The position numbers and the translations under genes are program-made. From the NCBI RefSeq assembly GCF_000430045.1, contig NZ_KE387023.1, positions 2,588,929-2,652,928 on the forward strand: DNA of 64,000 bases, in the 5' to 3' direction. This DNA comes from Calidithermus chliarophilus DSM 9957. GTDB lineage: Bacteria > Deinococcota > Deinococci > Deinococcales > Thermaceae. The notes under the pieces were generated by a model. That model was not told the DNA's origin. It searched no databases and saw only the letters and a program-made list of their open reading frames with translations. This document shows, one piece after another, positions 11,523-19,017 of this stretch; positions within the stretch are counted from its first letter, which is position 1, and every line of letters starts with the position of its first letter.

Positions 11523-11645
11523 TCACTTCTCCCGCCGGTAGCGCCACAGCAAGTAGCCCAGGTAGCCCAGCAGGCCGCCGTAGCCGAGTATGTAGGTCCA
11601 GACCACGAAGGGGTTGTAGGGGTTTTGCAGGATGCTGCCGTCCAT
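11523..11645 (-). CDS. ccmD: cytochrome c maturation protein CcmD
   Basis: 40 residues, beginning MDGSILQNPYNPFVVW. One transmembrane helix is followed by a basic tail, YRREK. This is the usual size and shape of CcmD, the small subunit that helps release heme-loaded CcmE from CcmC. GAGGTGAG lies just upstream of the ATG. It sits 13 bp after ccmC and before ccmE, the standard position. Confidence 0.85.
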   Translation of the reverse strand: MDGSILQNPYNPFVVWTYILGYGGLLGYLGYLLWRYRREK

Positions 11646-11658
11646 AAAGCTCACCTCG

Positions 11659-12351
11659 TTAGCCGGCCTGGGGGCTCATCTCCTGGCGCACGGCCTCGCG
11701 CTCGGCCAGCAGGCTGCGGACGCGCACGAAGGCCACGAAGAGGATGCTGAAGGCAAGGATGTTGACCAGGAGGGCGGGCAGCATGGCGGGGTCGAAGTTG
11801 CTGCGCCCGGTGGTGGGGTCGAAGGTCTGGGTCTGGTGGATGCTGCGCCACCACTTGACCGACATGTAGGTGATGGGCACGTTCACGGCCCCCAGGATGC
11901 TGATGGCCGCCGAGGCCTTGGCCCGCAGCTCGGGGTCCTCGATGGCGCTGCGCACCACGAAGTAGCCGATGTAGACCACCAGCAGGATGGCGAAGGTGGT
12001 CAGGCGCGGCTCCCAGGTCCAGTAGACCCCCCAGGTGGGCCGCCCCCACAGCATCCCGGACAAGAGCGTGAGGCTCAGGAACAGCAGGGCCACCTCGATC
12101 ACGGCGGTCGCCACGCGGTCGTAGTGGGGCTTGCTTGTAGCGAGGTAGAGGACGGAGTACGCCACCGCGATGAACAGGGCCACCAGCCCCACCCAGGCCG
12201 AAGGCACGTGCAGGAAGATGATGCGGTAGACGTGGCCCTGGTTGGCGTCGGGCGGGGCGGTGAAGGCCAGGAAGGCCCCCACCCCCAGCGCCAACAGGCC
12301 CAGGATCAGCGAACCCAGGGTCAGCGCATTCATCGGTTTAGTCTGGCTCAT
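11659..12351 (-). CDS. ccmC: heme-presenting membrane protein CcmC
   Basis: 230 residues, six membrane helices. It loads heme onto CcmE. It carries the tryptophan-rich motif WGVYWTWEPR (107-116; many homologues have WD at the end) and the flanking His residues FLHVPS (49) and RSIHQ. ATG 12351 is chosen over an upstream Met because AAGGAG lies 6 bases before it. Confidence 0.94.
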   Translation of the reverse strand: MSQTKPMNALTLGSLILGLLALGVGAFLAFTAPPDANQGHVYRIIFLHVPSAWVGLVALFIAVAYSVLYLATSKPHYDRVATAVIEVALLFLSLTLLSGMLWGRPTWGVYWTWEPRLTTFAILLVVYIGYFVVRSAIEDPELRAKASAAISILGAVNVPITYMSVKWWRSIHQTQTFDPTTGRSNFDPAMLPALLVNILAFSILFVAFVRVRSLLAEREAVRQEMSPQAG

Positions 12352-12452
12352 AGCAGTCTCCTTGATCTTTCTTACGCCATTCTCGGACAAGACGGATGTG
12401 AGGGCTACCCCTAAGCTCAGGCTGGCTCGAGGCTGGTCACGGCGCGGTCACG

Positions 12453-13127
12453 CTACCCTTCCAAAACATAGGGGAAGAGCAGGCCGCACAGCGTCACGTA
12501 GATGACATCGAAGACCAGGAGCAACTGCCACCAATTGAACACTTCCCCCAGCGGCAGGCCCTCCACCAGCGAGGCCGTCGCCTTCACCGAGGCCAGGACC
12601 ACCGGCACCACCACCGGGAAGAGCACCAGCGGCAGGAGGGCTTCACGCCCGCGCAACCGGGCCAGCATCCCGGCATAAAAGGTGGACACGGAGGCATAGC
12701 CGATGCTTCCCAGCACCAGTGTGACCAGGATGCCGGGCAGCGCCGAGAGGGGCAAGTAAAAAAGTCCCGCCGTCAGGAACAGCAGCGCCCCGCCCACGAT
12801 CAGCAGCAGCAGGAGCTGAAACAGCAGCTTGCCGTAGTAGAGCCACTCGCGGCTCCCCGGGACGAGCAGGAGGTCGTCGAGGGTGTTGTCCTCGACCTCG
12901 AGCCCGAACGCCCGCCCCGCCAGCAGGCTCCCGGCGAAGGCCAGCGCCACCCACAGCACGCCCGGCGCGGCCTTGCGCAGGTCGTCTTGGTTGGGGCCTA
13001 AGGCCAGCCCCAGGATCAGCAGCATGGTGAAGAGGAAGAACACCGCCGCCAGCAGGCCGGTGCGCCCGCGCAGCTCGAGGGTGAGGTCGCGCAGGGCGAG
13101 CCAGAAGATGCGGGTGAGGAGGGTCAT
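12453..13127 (-). CDS. ccmB: heme exporter permease CcmB
   Basis: 224 residues, six predicted membrane helices. Partner of the CcmA ATPase in the ABC complex that releases CcmE from CcmC. The start is set at ATG 13127; the open frame continues upstream only through a repeat block. It follows ccmA after a 142-bp gap full of heptamer repeats and is followed by ccmC after 101 bp without other features. Confidence 0.92.
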   Translation of the reverse strand: MTLLTRIFWLALRDLTLELRGRTGLLAAVFFLFTMLLILGLALGPNQDDLRKAAPGVLWVALAFAGSLLAGRAFGLEVEDNTLDDLLLVPGSREWLYYGKLLFQLLLLLIVGGALLFLTAGLFYLPLSALPGILVTLVLGSIGYASVSTFYAGMLARLRGREALLPLVLFPVVVPVVLASVKATASLVEGLPLGEVFNWWQLLLVFDVIYVTLCGLLFPYVLEG

Positions 13128-13136
13128 GGTGTGCAC

Positions 13137-13230
13137 GTCGAAGGCCGAATGCCCAACGCCCGGCGCCGAACGCCGAACGCCGAACGCAAAACGCAAAACG
13201 CAAAACGCCGAGTGCCGAGGGTTGAGAGCT
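13137..13230 (+). repeat. heptamer-repeat block between ccmA and ccmB
   Basis: Runs of CCGAACG units followed by CAAAACG units, both with 7-nt period, within the ccm operon. Confidence 0.8.
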
Positions 13231-13269
13231 GATCGTGGGTTGAGCAGGCAGGAAGCGGCGGCATGGCGT

Positions 13270-13857
13270 TCAGACGGCGGGGGAGAGCTCGAGGGTGCGG
13301 GTGGCGAGGCGCTGGACCCAGCCCCGGTCGTGGGTGGCGAGCACGACGCCCCCGGCACTTTTGGCCTCCAGGATCAGGGCCTCGAGCAACTCGCGCCCCT
13401 GGGCGTCGAGGGCGGCCTCGGGCTCGTCGAGGAGCCAGATGTCGGGCCGCTGGAGGCGCAGGCGGGCCATCGCCAGGCGCTTTTTCATGCCGCTGGAGTA
13501 GCCCAGCACCGCCTTGCCGGGCGGGAGCCCCACCGCCTGCAGGGCGGCGGCGATGGCGCCGGGCTGGGGGGAGCGCCCCTCGAGCCGCAGCGCGTAGCTC
13601 AGGTTTTCTTCTCCGGTGAAGTGCCGGTGAAAGGCCGGGGGGTTGGCGAGCAGCCCCACCCTGCCCTGCCGCGCGACCCTCCCCCCGCTGGCCCGCATCA
13701 GCCCGGCCAGCAGCCGCAGCAGCGTGGTCTTGCCCACGCCGTTGGGGCCCAGCAGGGCGACCACCTCGCCGGGCTCGAGGCGGAAGTCCAGGCCACGGAT
13801 CACCCAGTCGCGCCCGTAGCGCTTGGAGAGGGACTGGGCCTCGAGCAGGGGACTCAT
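13270..13857 (-). CDS. ccmA: heme exporter ATPase CcmA
   Basis: 195 residues, the compact ABC ATPase of the CcmABC complex. Walker A GPNGVGKT (37-44), signature YSSGMKKRL and Walker B IWLLDEP are all present, with the switch His in ATHDRG. Only a small helical insert is present, as usual for CcmA. It is the second gene of the cluster, 53 bp after ccdA. Confidence 0.95.
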   Translation of the reverse strand: MSPLLEAQSLSKRYGRDWVIRGLDFRLEPGEVVALLGPNGVGKTTLLRLLAGLMRASGGRVARQGRVGLLANPPAFHRHFTGEENLSYALRLEGRSPQPGAIAAALQAVGLPPGKAVLGYSSGMKKRLAMARLRLQRPDIWLLDEPEAALDAQGRELLEALILEAKSAGGVVLATHDRGWVQRLATRTLELSPAV

Positions 13858-13910
13858 CGGGGGCTTAGCCTAAACGAGCCGGAATGATTCGCACAAGGAG
13901 CCGGCGCGCG

Positions 13911-14600
13911 TCACCTGCCCAGGAAGCCGTTCTCGAGGTCCAAGAGCCACTGGGGCGTGATCTTGAGCAGGTAGCTGTTGAGGATGGTGAACTGGTCGGT
14001 GACGAGCAGCACGCCGATGAGCACCAGCACCACCCCCGCCGTCACCTCGAAGGCGTGGGAGAGCCGGGCCGCCCGGCGCAGGAAGCCCCGAACCCGGTCG
14101 GCGAAGAGCGCGACCAGCAGGAAGGGGATCGCCAGGCCCAGGACGTAGGCCAGCAGGGGGGAGACCCCGCCGCCCGCGGCGGTCAGGGTGTAGATGGCCC
14201 CCAGCACCGGGCCGATGCAGGGGGTCCAGCCCAGGCCCAGCACCACGCCCAGCACGAAGGCCCCCCAGGGGGTCTGGGTGTCGCCCTGGTAGCGCAGGCT
14301 GACGGCTCGAGTCAGGAAGGCGGGCTTGAGGCCCAGCATGTACAGGCCGAACAGGACCAGCACCACCCCCCCGATCTTGCTCAGCAGGTCGCGGCTGCCC
14401 AGGAGCAGGCTGCCCAGCAGGGTGAAGGGCAGGCCCAGCACGACGAAGATCGCGCTGAAGCCCAGCACGAAGAACAGGGCGTTGCGGATCGGGCGGCCCT
14501 TGTCGCCCCCCAAGTAGAGCAGGTAGGTGGGCACCAGCGGCAGCACGCAGGGGGAGAGGAAGGACAGCATCCCGGCCAGGAAAGCGATGGGCAGGCTCAT
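13911..14600 (-). CDS. ccdA: cytochrome c biogenesis thiol transporter CcdA
   Basis: 229 residues, six membrane helices. It moves electrons from cytoplasmic thioredoxin across the membrane to CcmG. The two redox cysteines lie in the pseudo-symmetric motifs SPCVLP (Cys 18) and WTPCIGP (Cys 128). It is the first gene of the ccdA-ccmABCDEFGHI-Rieske cluster. No strong Shine-Dalgarno site or -10 box was found in the 34 bases before the ATG, so the cluster's main promoter remains unclear. Confidence 0.94.
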   Translation of the reverse strand: MSLPIAFLAGMLSFLSPCVLPLVPTYLLYLGGDKGRPIRNALFFVLGFSAIFVVLGLPFTLLGSLLLGSRDLLSKIGGVVLVLFGLYMLGLKPAFLTRAVSLRYQGDTQTPWGAFVLGVVLGLGWTPCIGPVLGAIYTLTAAGGGVSPLLAYVLGLAIPFLLVALFADRVRGFLRRAARLSHAFEVTAGVVLVLIGVLLVTDQFTILNSYLLKITPQWLLDLENGFLGR

Positions 14601-14707
14601 ACAACTGGATCTACGCTAGGCCATCCCGAGCGGGACGTGTGTACCCTGACTGACCTTGGGCGGGGCAACTGTGCGGCGTGACGGTGGTGGGGCCGTGCGG
14701 CTGGGGG

Positions 14708-14713
14708 TAGATT
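14708..14713 (+). promoter_or_regulatory. -10 box of leaderless promoter (cobalamin adenosyltransferase)
   Basis: TAGATT followed by 6 nt and ATG 14720. Confidence 0.55.
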
Positions 14714-14719
14714 GGGGCT

Positions 14720-15283
14720 ATGAAGATCTACACCAAGACCGGCGACCGGGGCGAGACCGGGCTCTACGGGGCCGACCGGGTGCCCAAGGACCACCCGCGG
14801 GTCGAGGCCTACGGCACGGTGGACGAGGCCAACAGCGCTATCGGCGTGGCGCGGGCCGCGCTGGGCGAGGCCCACCCCGACCTCCAGGCCGACCTCGAGT
14901 ACCTCCAGAACGCCCTCTTCGACCTCGGCGCCGACCTCGCCACCCGCTTCGGCGGCCCCTACGAGAAGAACCTCGCCCGCATCGACGCCCAGGACGTGGC
15001 GAGGCTCGAGGCCCTCATCGACCGTTACCAGGAGGAGGCCCCCAAGTTCACCGGCTTCATCCACCCCGGCGGCCACGCCGCCGCCGCCGCCTTGCACCTC
15101 GCCCGCACCGTGGTGCGCCGGGCCGAGCGCCGGGTGGTCGAGCTGATGCACGCCGAGGAGGTCAACGCCGAGGCCGTGCGCTACCTCAACCGCCTCTCCG
15201 ACCTGCTGTTCACGCTGGCCCGGGTGGTCAACCAGCGCGAGGGCTTCCACGAGGAGAGGTGGCTCGTCAAGAAACGCCGATAG
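14720..15283 (+). CDS. cob(I)alamin adenosyltransferase, PduO/MMAB type
   Basis: 187 residues. It transfers the adenosyl group of ATP to cob(I)alamin to make coenzyme B12. The N-terminal ATP motif KIYTKTGDRGETGL, the GTVDEANSAIG segment and the C-terminal R-x-x-D-x-LF pattern (RLSDLLFTLARVVN) are all present, with the expected five-helix bundle. The start is leaderless. A cobalamin-binding BtuF-like gene follows 51 bp later, so both serve B12 use or salvage. Confidence 0.94.
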   Translation: MKIYTKTGDRGETGLYGADRVPKDHPRVEAYGTVDEANSAIGVARAALGEAHPDLQADLEYLQNALFDLGADLATRFGGPYEKNLARIDAQDVARLEALIDRYQEEAPKFTGFIHPGGHAAAAALHLARTVVRRAERRVVELMHAEEVNAEAVRYLNRLSDLLFTLARVVNQREGFHEERWLVKKRR

Positions 15284-15334
15284 CTGATGGCCTATAGCTA
15301 AAAAGCTCCAGCTATCCGCTATCCGCGAGGGCTT

Positions 15335-16117
15335 ATGCGACTCATCAGCCTGACCGCATCCAACACCGAGATCGTCTGGGCGCTGGGCTGCCTGGACCGG
15401 CTGGTGGGCGTGGACGACCACTCCGACTTCCCGGCCCAGGTGCGGCAACTGCCGCGCGTGGGCCCCGACCTCCGGGTGGACCTCGACGCCGTGGAGCGCT
15501 TGCGGCCCGACCTGGTGCTCGCCAGCCTGAGCGTGCCGGGCATGGAGCGCGTGGTGCAGGGGCTGGCCGAGCGGGGGATCCCCCACGAGGTGCTCGACCC
15601 CGAGAGCCTGCAGGACGTGTACGCCGACATCGAGCGGGTGGCGGGGTGGCTCGAGGTGCCCCGCCAGGGGGAGCACGTGGTGCGGGCCATGCGCCGGATG
15701 ATCGCCCAGGCGCGGGGGAGCCTGCCGCGCTGGGTGCGGCCCCCACGGGTGATGGTGGAGTGGTGGCCGCGCCCGATGATCGCGGCGGGGCGCCGGAGCT
15801 GGGTGACGGGGCTGCTCGAGGCGCTGGGGGCCGAGAACGCCTTCGCCCACCTGGACGTGCGCTCCAAGCCCCTGACCCCCCAGGAGGTGGAGGCCGCCGC
15901 GCCCGACCTGATCACGGTCTCCTGGTGCGGCGTCCGCAAGCTGCGCCCGGAGGTGGCGCTGAAGCGGGAGCTCGACGTCCCCGCGCTCCGCTACCGGCAG
16001 GTGTTCCCCCTCGAGGAAGCCTACCTGGGCCGCCCCGGTCCCCGGCTGGCCGAGGGGGCCAGGCGCCTGGCCGAACTCCTGGCCCGCTCCCCCTACGCCT
16101 GGGGGGTGAGCCGGTGA
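15335..16117 (+). CDS. BtuF-like cobalamin-binding protein lacking a signal peptide
   Basis: 260 residues with the class III periplasmic-binding fold. LISLTASNTEIVWALG is the typical first strand, followed by GVDDHSDFPAQV and LRPDLVLA. Homologues in B12 import have a signal peptide, whereas here the protein begins directly with the mature fold, so a cytoplasmic role is likely unless the annotated start is too short; no longer in-frame start with a signal sequence is seen. It lies downstream of the adenosyltransferase; BtuC/BtuD are not in the window. It overlaps the next gene by 4 bp. Confidence 0.8.
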   Translation: MRLISLTASNTEIVWALGCLDRLVGVDDHSDFPAQVRQLPRVGPDLRVDLDAVERLRPDLVLASLSVPGMERVVQGLAERGIPHEVLDPESLQDVYADIERVAGWLEVPRQGEHVVRAMRRMIAQARGSLPRWVRPPRVMVEWWPRPMIAAGRRSWVTGLLEALGAENAFAHLDVRSKPLTPQEVEAAAPDLITVSWCGVRKLRPEVALKRELDVPALRYRQVFPLEEAYLGRPGPRLAEGARRLAELLARSPYAWGVSR

Positions 16118-16416
16118 ACGCGCTCAAGGTGGTCACGCTGTGGGTGCGCCCGCCCGAGGAGCACGCCCTGCCCGAGGCCAGGGAGACGCTCGAGGCCCTG
16201 CTGGCCAAGTTCTACGCCAGCTACCCTGAGTACGAGGGGAGCGTGGTGTTCTCCCAGTCCCCGCGCTGGCCGCGCTACGCCTTCGTCTACACCCACCCCG
16301 GCTGCACCGGCCTGCTGCCCGAGGCGGGCCGGTACCTGCAGCGGCTGCTCGAGCACGCCTTCCGGGGCAGCGAGGTGCGGGCGTACGGGCGGCCGTGGCC
16401 GCTGGAGCAGGAATAG
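16114..16416 (+). CDS. conserved-looking small protein, unknown function
   Basis: 100 residues. GTG 16114 overlaps the BtuF-like stop (GTGA), so it belongs to the adenosyltransferase/BtuF operon. The sequence suggests a small alpha/beta ferredoxin-like protein (VVTLWVRPP, EGSVVFSQSP, a central YAFVYTHPGC). No signal peptide or membrane segment. Function unknown; the context hints at B12 metabolism. Confidence 0.65.
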   Translation: MNALKVVTLWVRPPEEHALPEARETLEALLAKFYASYPEYEGSVVFSQSPRWPRYAFVYTHPGCTGLLPEAGRYLQRLLEHAFRGSEVRAYGRPWPLEQE

Positions 16417-16678
16417 AAGGGCCGTACGTCGTACGCGATACGCAAGACGCGAGACGCCAAACGCTGAACGTCGAACGTCTATAGGGCCGGGCCTCAAACC
16501 CGGCCTCTAACACCAGACCACGGTCCACGGGCCCCCGGCATACCGGCTATCCGGCCATCAGCGACTTCGGCAAGAAGGTCTATCGGCGTAATCCGTCCGG
16601 TCTTCGGTCGGATCAGCCCTTGCGGCGGGCAGGCAGGGGCGGGCACCATTGACCCATTAGGACCCCTGGAGACTGCCT
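16417..16678. other. 262-bp intergenic region with repeats and small hairpins
   Basis: Begins with a GTACGTCGTACG module and CAAGACG/GAACGTC heptamers (to about 16485), then GGCCGGGCCT / ACCCGGCC and ATCCGTCCG / CGGTCGGAT hairpins. No T-tract and no supported gene. Confidence 0.6.
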
Positions 16679-17662
16679 ATGACCCCCCAACCCTTCCCTC
16701 CCGAACCTTCTCGCCGCGTCCTTTTCCTCCTGCTCCCCGAGGTCAACCTGCTCGACCTGGCCGGCCCGGCCCAGGTCTTCGCGGCCGCGGCCTCGCTGGG
16801 GGCGAACTACTCGCTCGCCTTCTGCGCCCACCAGCCCGAGATGGTGAGCGCCCAGGGGCTGGCGTTCGCCCGCCTCGAGCCCCTTCCCCCCGTCGGCCCG
16901 CGCGACCGGGTGCTGATCCCGGGGATGGAGCTGGCCCGCTATGCCACGGGGGAACTGCGCCTCGAGCCCGCCGTCCGGGAGTGGTTGCGCGGGGCTTACG
17001 CCGCCGGGGCCCACCTGGTCTCGGTCTGCACCGGGGCTTTCGTGCTGGGGGAGGCCGGGCTGCTCGACCACCGGCGCTGCACCACGCACTGGTCGGCCAT
17101 CGAGGCCCTGCGGGCGCGCTACCCGCTGGCCCGCGTCCAGGACGCCGTCCTCTTCACCCACGACGGCCCCGTCACCACCAGCGCCGGGATCGCCGCGGGC
17201 ATCGACATGGCCCTGTCCGTCGTCGAGCAGGAGCGCGGCCCGCTCTTCGCCGCGCAGGTGGCCCGCCAACTGGTGGTCTACCTGCGCCGCAACGGCACCC
17301 ACGCCCAGACCAGCGTGTTCCTGCAGTACCGCACCCACCTCCACCCGGGCGTCCACCGCGCGCAGGACTTCCTGTTGGAGAAGCTCGCCGAGCCCGTCTC
17401 GCTCGAGCAGGTCGCCGCGGCGGCCCGCATGAGCGTGCGGAGCCTGTCGCGGGCGTTCCGCGAGGCCACCGGGCTGACCCTGACCGCCTACCGGCAGCGG
17501 CTGCGCCTCGAGCTCGCTCGCACCCTGCTGCACAACCCCGAGCTCAGCATCGAGGACGTGGCGCTCAAGACCGGCTTCGCCGACGTGCGCCACTTCCGCC
17601 GGCTGTGGAGCCGGGAGTTCGGCTTTGCGCCCTCGGCGGCGCGCCAGAGGGGGCAGGCATGA
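16679..17662 (+). CDS. GlxA-type transcriptional regulator (DJ-1/PfpI-like sensor + AraC HTH)
   Basis: 327 residues. Residues 10-205 form a DJ-1/PfpI (class I amidotransferase-like) domain that keeps the nucleophile-elbow cysteine, VCTGAF (Cys 117), and the CTTHW strand. Residues about 230-325 form an AraC/XylS DNA-binding domain with two helix-turn-helix motifs (LEQVAAAARMSVRSLSRAF; IEDVALKTGF). The ATG overlaps the next gene by 4 bp at the 3' end. The downstream gene encodes a membrane-tethered protein with the same sensor fold, so the pair may be a sensor-regulator couple. Confidence 0.9.
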   Translation: MTPQPFPPEPSRRVLFLLLPEVNLLDLAGPAQVFAAAASLGANYSLAFCAHQPEMVSAQGLAFARLEPLPPVGPRDRVLIPGMELARYATGELRLEPAVREWLRGAYAAGAHLVSVCTGAFVLGEAGLLDHRRCTTHWSAIEALRARYPLARVQDAVLFTHDGPVTTSAGIAAGIDMALSVVEQERGPLFAAQVARQLVVYLRRNGTHAQTSVFLQYRTHLHPGVHRAQDFLLEKLAEPVSLEQVAAAARMSVRSLSRAFREATGLTLTAYRQRLRLELARTLLHNPELSIEDVALKTGFADVRHFRRLWSREFGFAPSAARQRGQA

Positions 17663-19017
17663 GACGGGTCCTGGCCGCGCTGCTGTACTCCCTGGCCTTT
17701 TTGCTCCCGGTCTTGATCGCGGGGGGCCTGGGCTCGTGGGCGTCCATGCGCGCCGCCATGTCCCCCGCGCCCCGCGAGCTCGTGAGCCGGGCCGAGCCCG
17801 CCGCCCGCCCGCCCTACGACCCCCGCAAGCCTACGGTGGCCGTCGTGCTGGGCGAGGGCGTGAGCGAGGTCACCGACGTCCTGGGGCCCTACGCGCTGTT
17901 CGCGCAGTCGGGTGCTTACAACGTGTACGCGGTGGCCTCGAGCCGGGCCCTGCGCACCCTGACGGGCCACCTCGACGTGCTGCCTCACTTCGCCTTCGCC
18001 GAGCTCGAGGCGCTGCTGGGCCGTGCCCCCGACGTGGTGGTGGTGCCGGCCATGCTCGAGGTCGGGTCGCCCGCCAACCGGCCGGTGCTGGAGTGGCTGC
18101 GGAAACAGGCCCGCGCCACGCTGCTGTTCTCCTGGTGCACCGGCGCCGAGGTGCTGGCGGCCGCGGGCGTGCTCGACGGGAAAGACGCCACGACCCACTG
18201 GGCCGACCTGGGCCGGCTGGCGGCCCGCTACCCGAGGGTGCGCTGGCGGGCCGGGGTGCGTTACGTCGACGCGGGCGCGGTGCTCACCTCCGCCGGGCTG
18301 CTGTCGGGCATCGACGCCACCCTCTACCTGCTCGCCAAGCGCCACGGCCCGGCGATGGCCGAGGCCGTGGCCGCGCAGGTCCGCTACCCTGCCCCCGAAT
18401 TCCTGCGCGACCCCAGGATGGAGCCCTTCGCCTTCCGGCCCCCCGACGGCATCTACCTGCTCAACACCGCCTTCCGGTGGCGCAAGCGCGAGGCCGGGGT
18501 GTGGCTGTACGCGGGGGTCGGGGAGCTCGAGCTCGCCGCGATCTTCGACGTGCACGCGGGCTCCTTCACCCACAACCTTCACACCTTCGGCCAGGGCACG
18601 GTGCGCTCGAGGCACGGCCTCTACCTCGTGCCGCGCTACACGCCCGCCGGCCTGCCCCCCGTGGGGCGCGTGCTCGTCCCCGGCGCGGCCAGCGACCTCG
18701 ACCCGGAAGCCAGGGGCCAGTTGGCCGCCCGACAGCCCGGCGCGGGGATCACCTACCTCCACGCCGCCCCCGCCTTCGCCTTCGACCCCGCCTTGCAGGA
18801 CCTCGCCCGGCAGGAGAACTTGCCCACGGCCCTGTTCGCGGCCAAGCGGCTGGAGTACCGGCGGCGGCTCGAGCTCTCCGGCCCGGGCTGGCCGCTCGGC
18901 CTGCTGGCGCTTCCCCTGCTGCTAGGCGTGACCGGAGCGGGGTGCGCCCTTGTTTTGCGCCGGAGGCTGGGCCGGCGCGTCGGGAAGCGCCCCCTGCCGG
19001 GCGCTACCTCGCCCTGA
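17659..19017 (+). CDS. membrane-tethered DJ-1/PfpI-family protein
   Basis: 452 residues. An N-terminal transmembrane helix (5-25) is followed by a DJ-1/PfpI domain (about 58-235) with a conserved elbow cysteine (FSWCTGAEV, Cys 160) and the same ATTHW strand as the upstream regulator. A further ~170-residue domain of unknown type follows, then a C-terminal transmembrane helix (about 415-440) and basic tail. The topology puts the sensor domain outside the cytoplasm. It overlaps the regulator gene by 4 bp (ATGA), so the two are coupled. The 3' end overlaps the convergent WD40 gene by 14 bp. Confidence 0.8.
   Translation: MRRVLAALLYSLAFLLPVLIAGGLGSWASMRAAMSPAPRELVSRAEPAARPPYDPRKPTVAVVLGEGVSEVTDVLGPYALFAQSGAYNVYAVASSRALRTLTGHLDVLPHFAFAELEALLGRAPDVVVVPAMLEVGSPANRPVLEWLRKQARATLLFSWCTGAEVLAAAGVLDGKDATTHWADLGRLAARYPRVRWRAGVRYVDAGAVLTSAGLLSGIDATLYLLAKRHGPAMAEAVAAQVRYPAPEFLRDPRMEPFAFRPPDGIYLLNTAFRWRKREAGVWLYAGVGELELAAIFDVHAGSFTHNLHTFGQGTVRSRHGLYLVPRYTPAGLPPVGRVLVPGAASDLDPEARGQLAARQPGAGITYLHAAPAFAFDPALQDLARQENLPTALFAAKRLEYRRRLELSGPGWPLGLLALPLLLGVTGAGCALVLRRRLGRRVGKRPLPGATSP

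Noticed and set aside
13137-13230. Regular repeat tract as a possible CRISPR array
   Set aside because: Units are 7 nt long with no unique spacers, and no cas genes are present; these are tandem heptamers.
14601-14719. Cobalamin riboswitch upstream of the adenosyltransferase gene
   Set aside because: The gap is only 119 bp, no B12-box sequence is seen, and the gene appears leaderless, leaving no room for a 5' aptamer.
16486-16640. Hairpins between 16483 and 16620 as a riboswitch for the GlxA-type gene
   Set aside because: They are short separate inverted repeats without a terminator or sequestering pairing to the ribosome-binding site; no known aptamer pattern.
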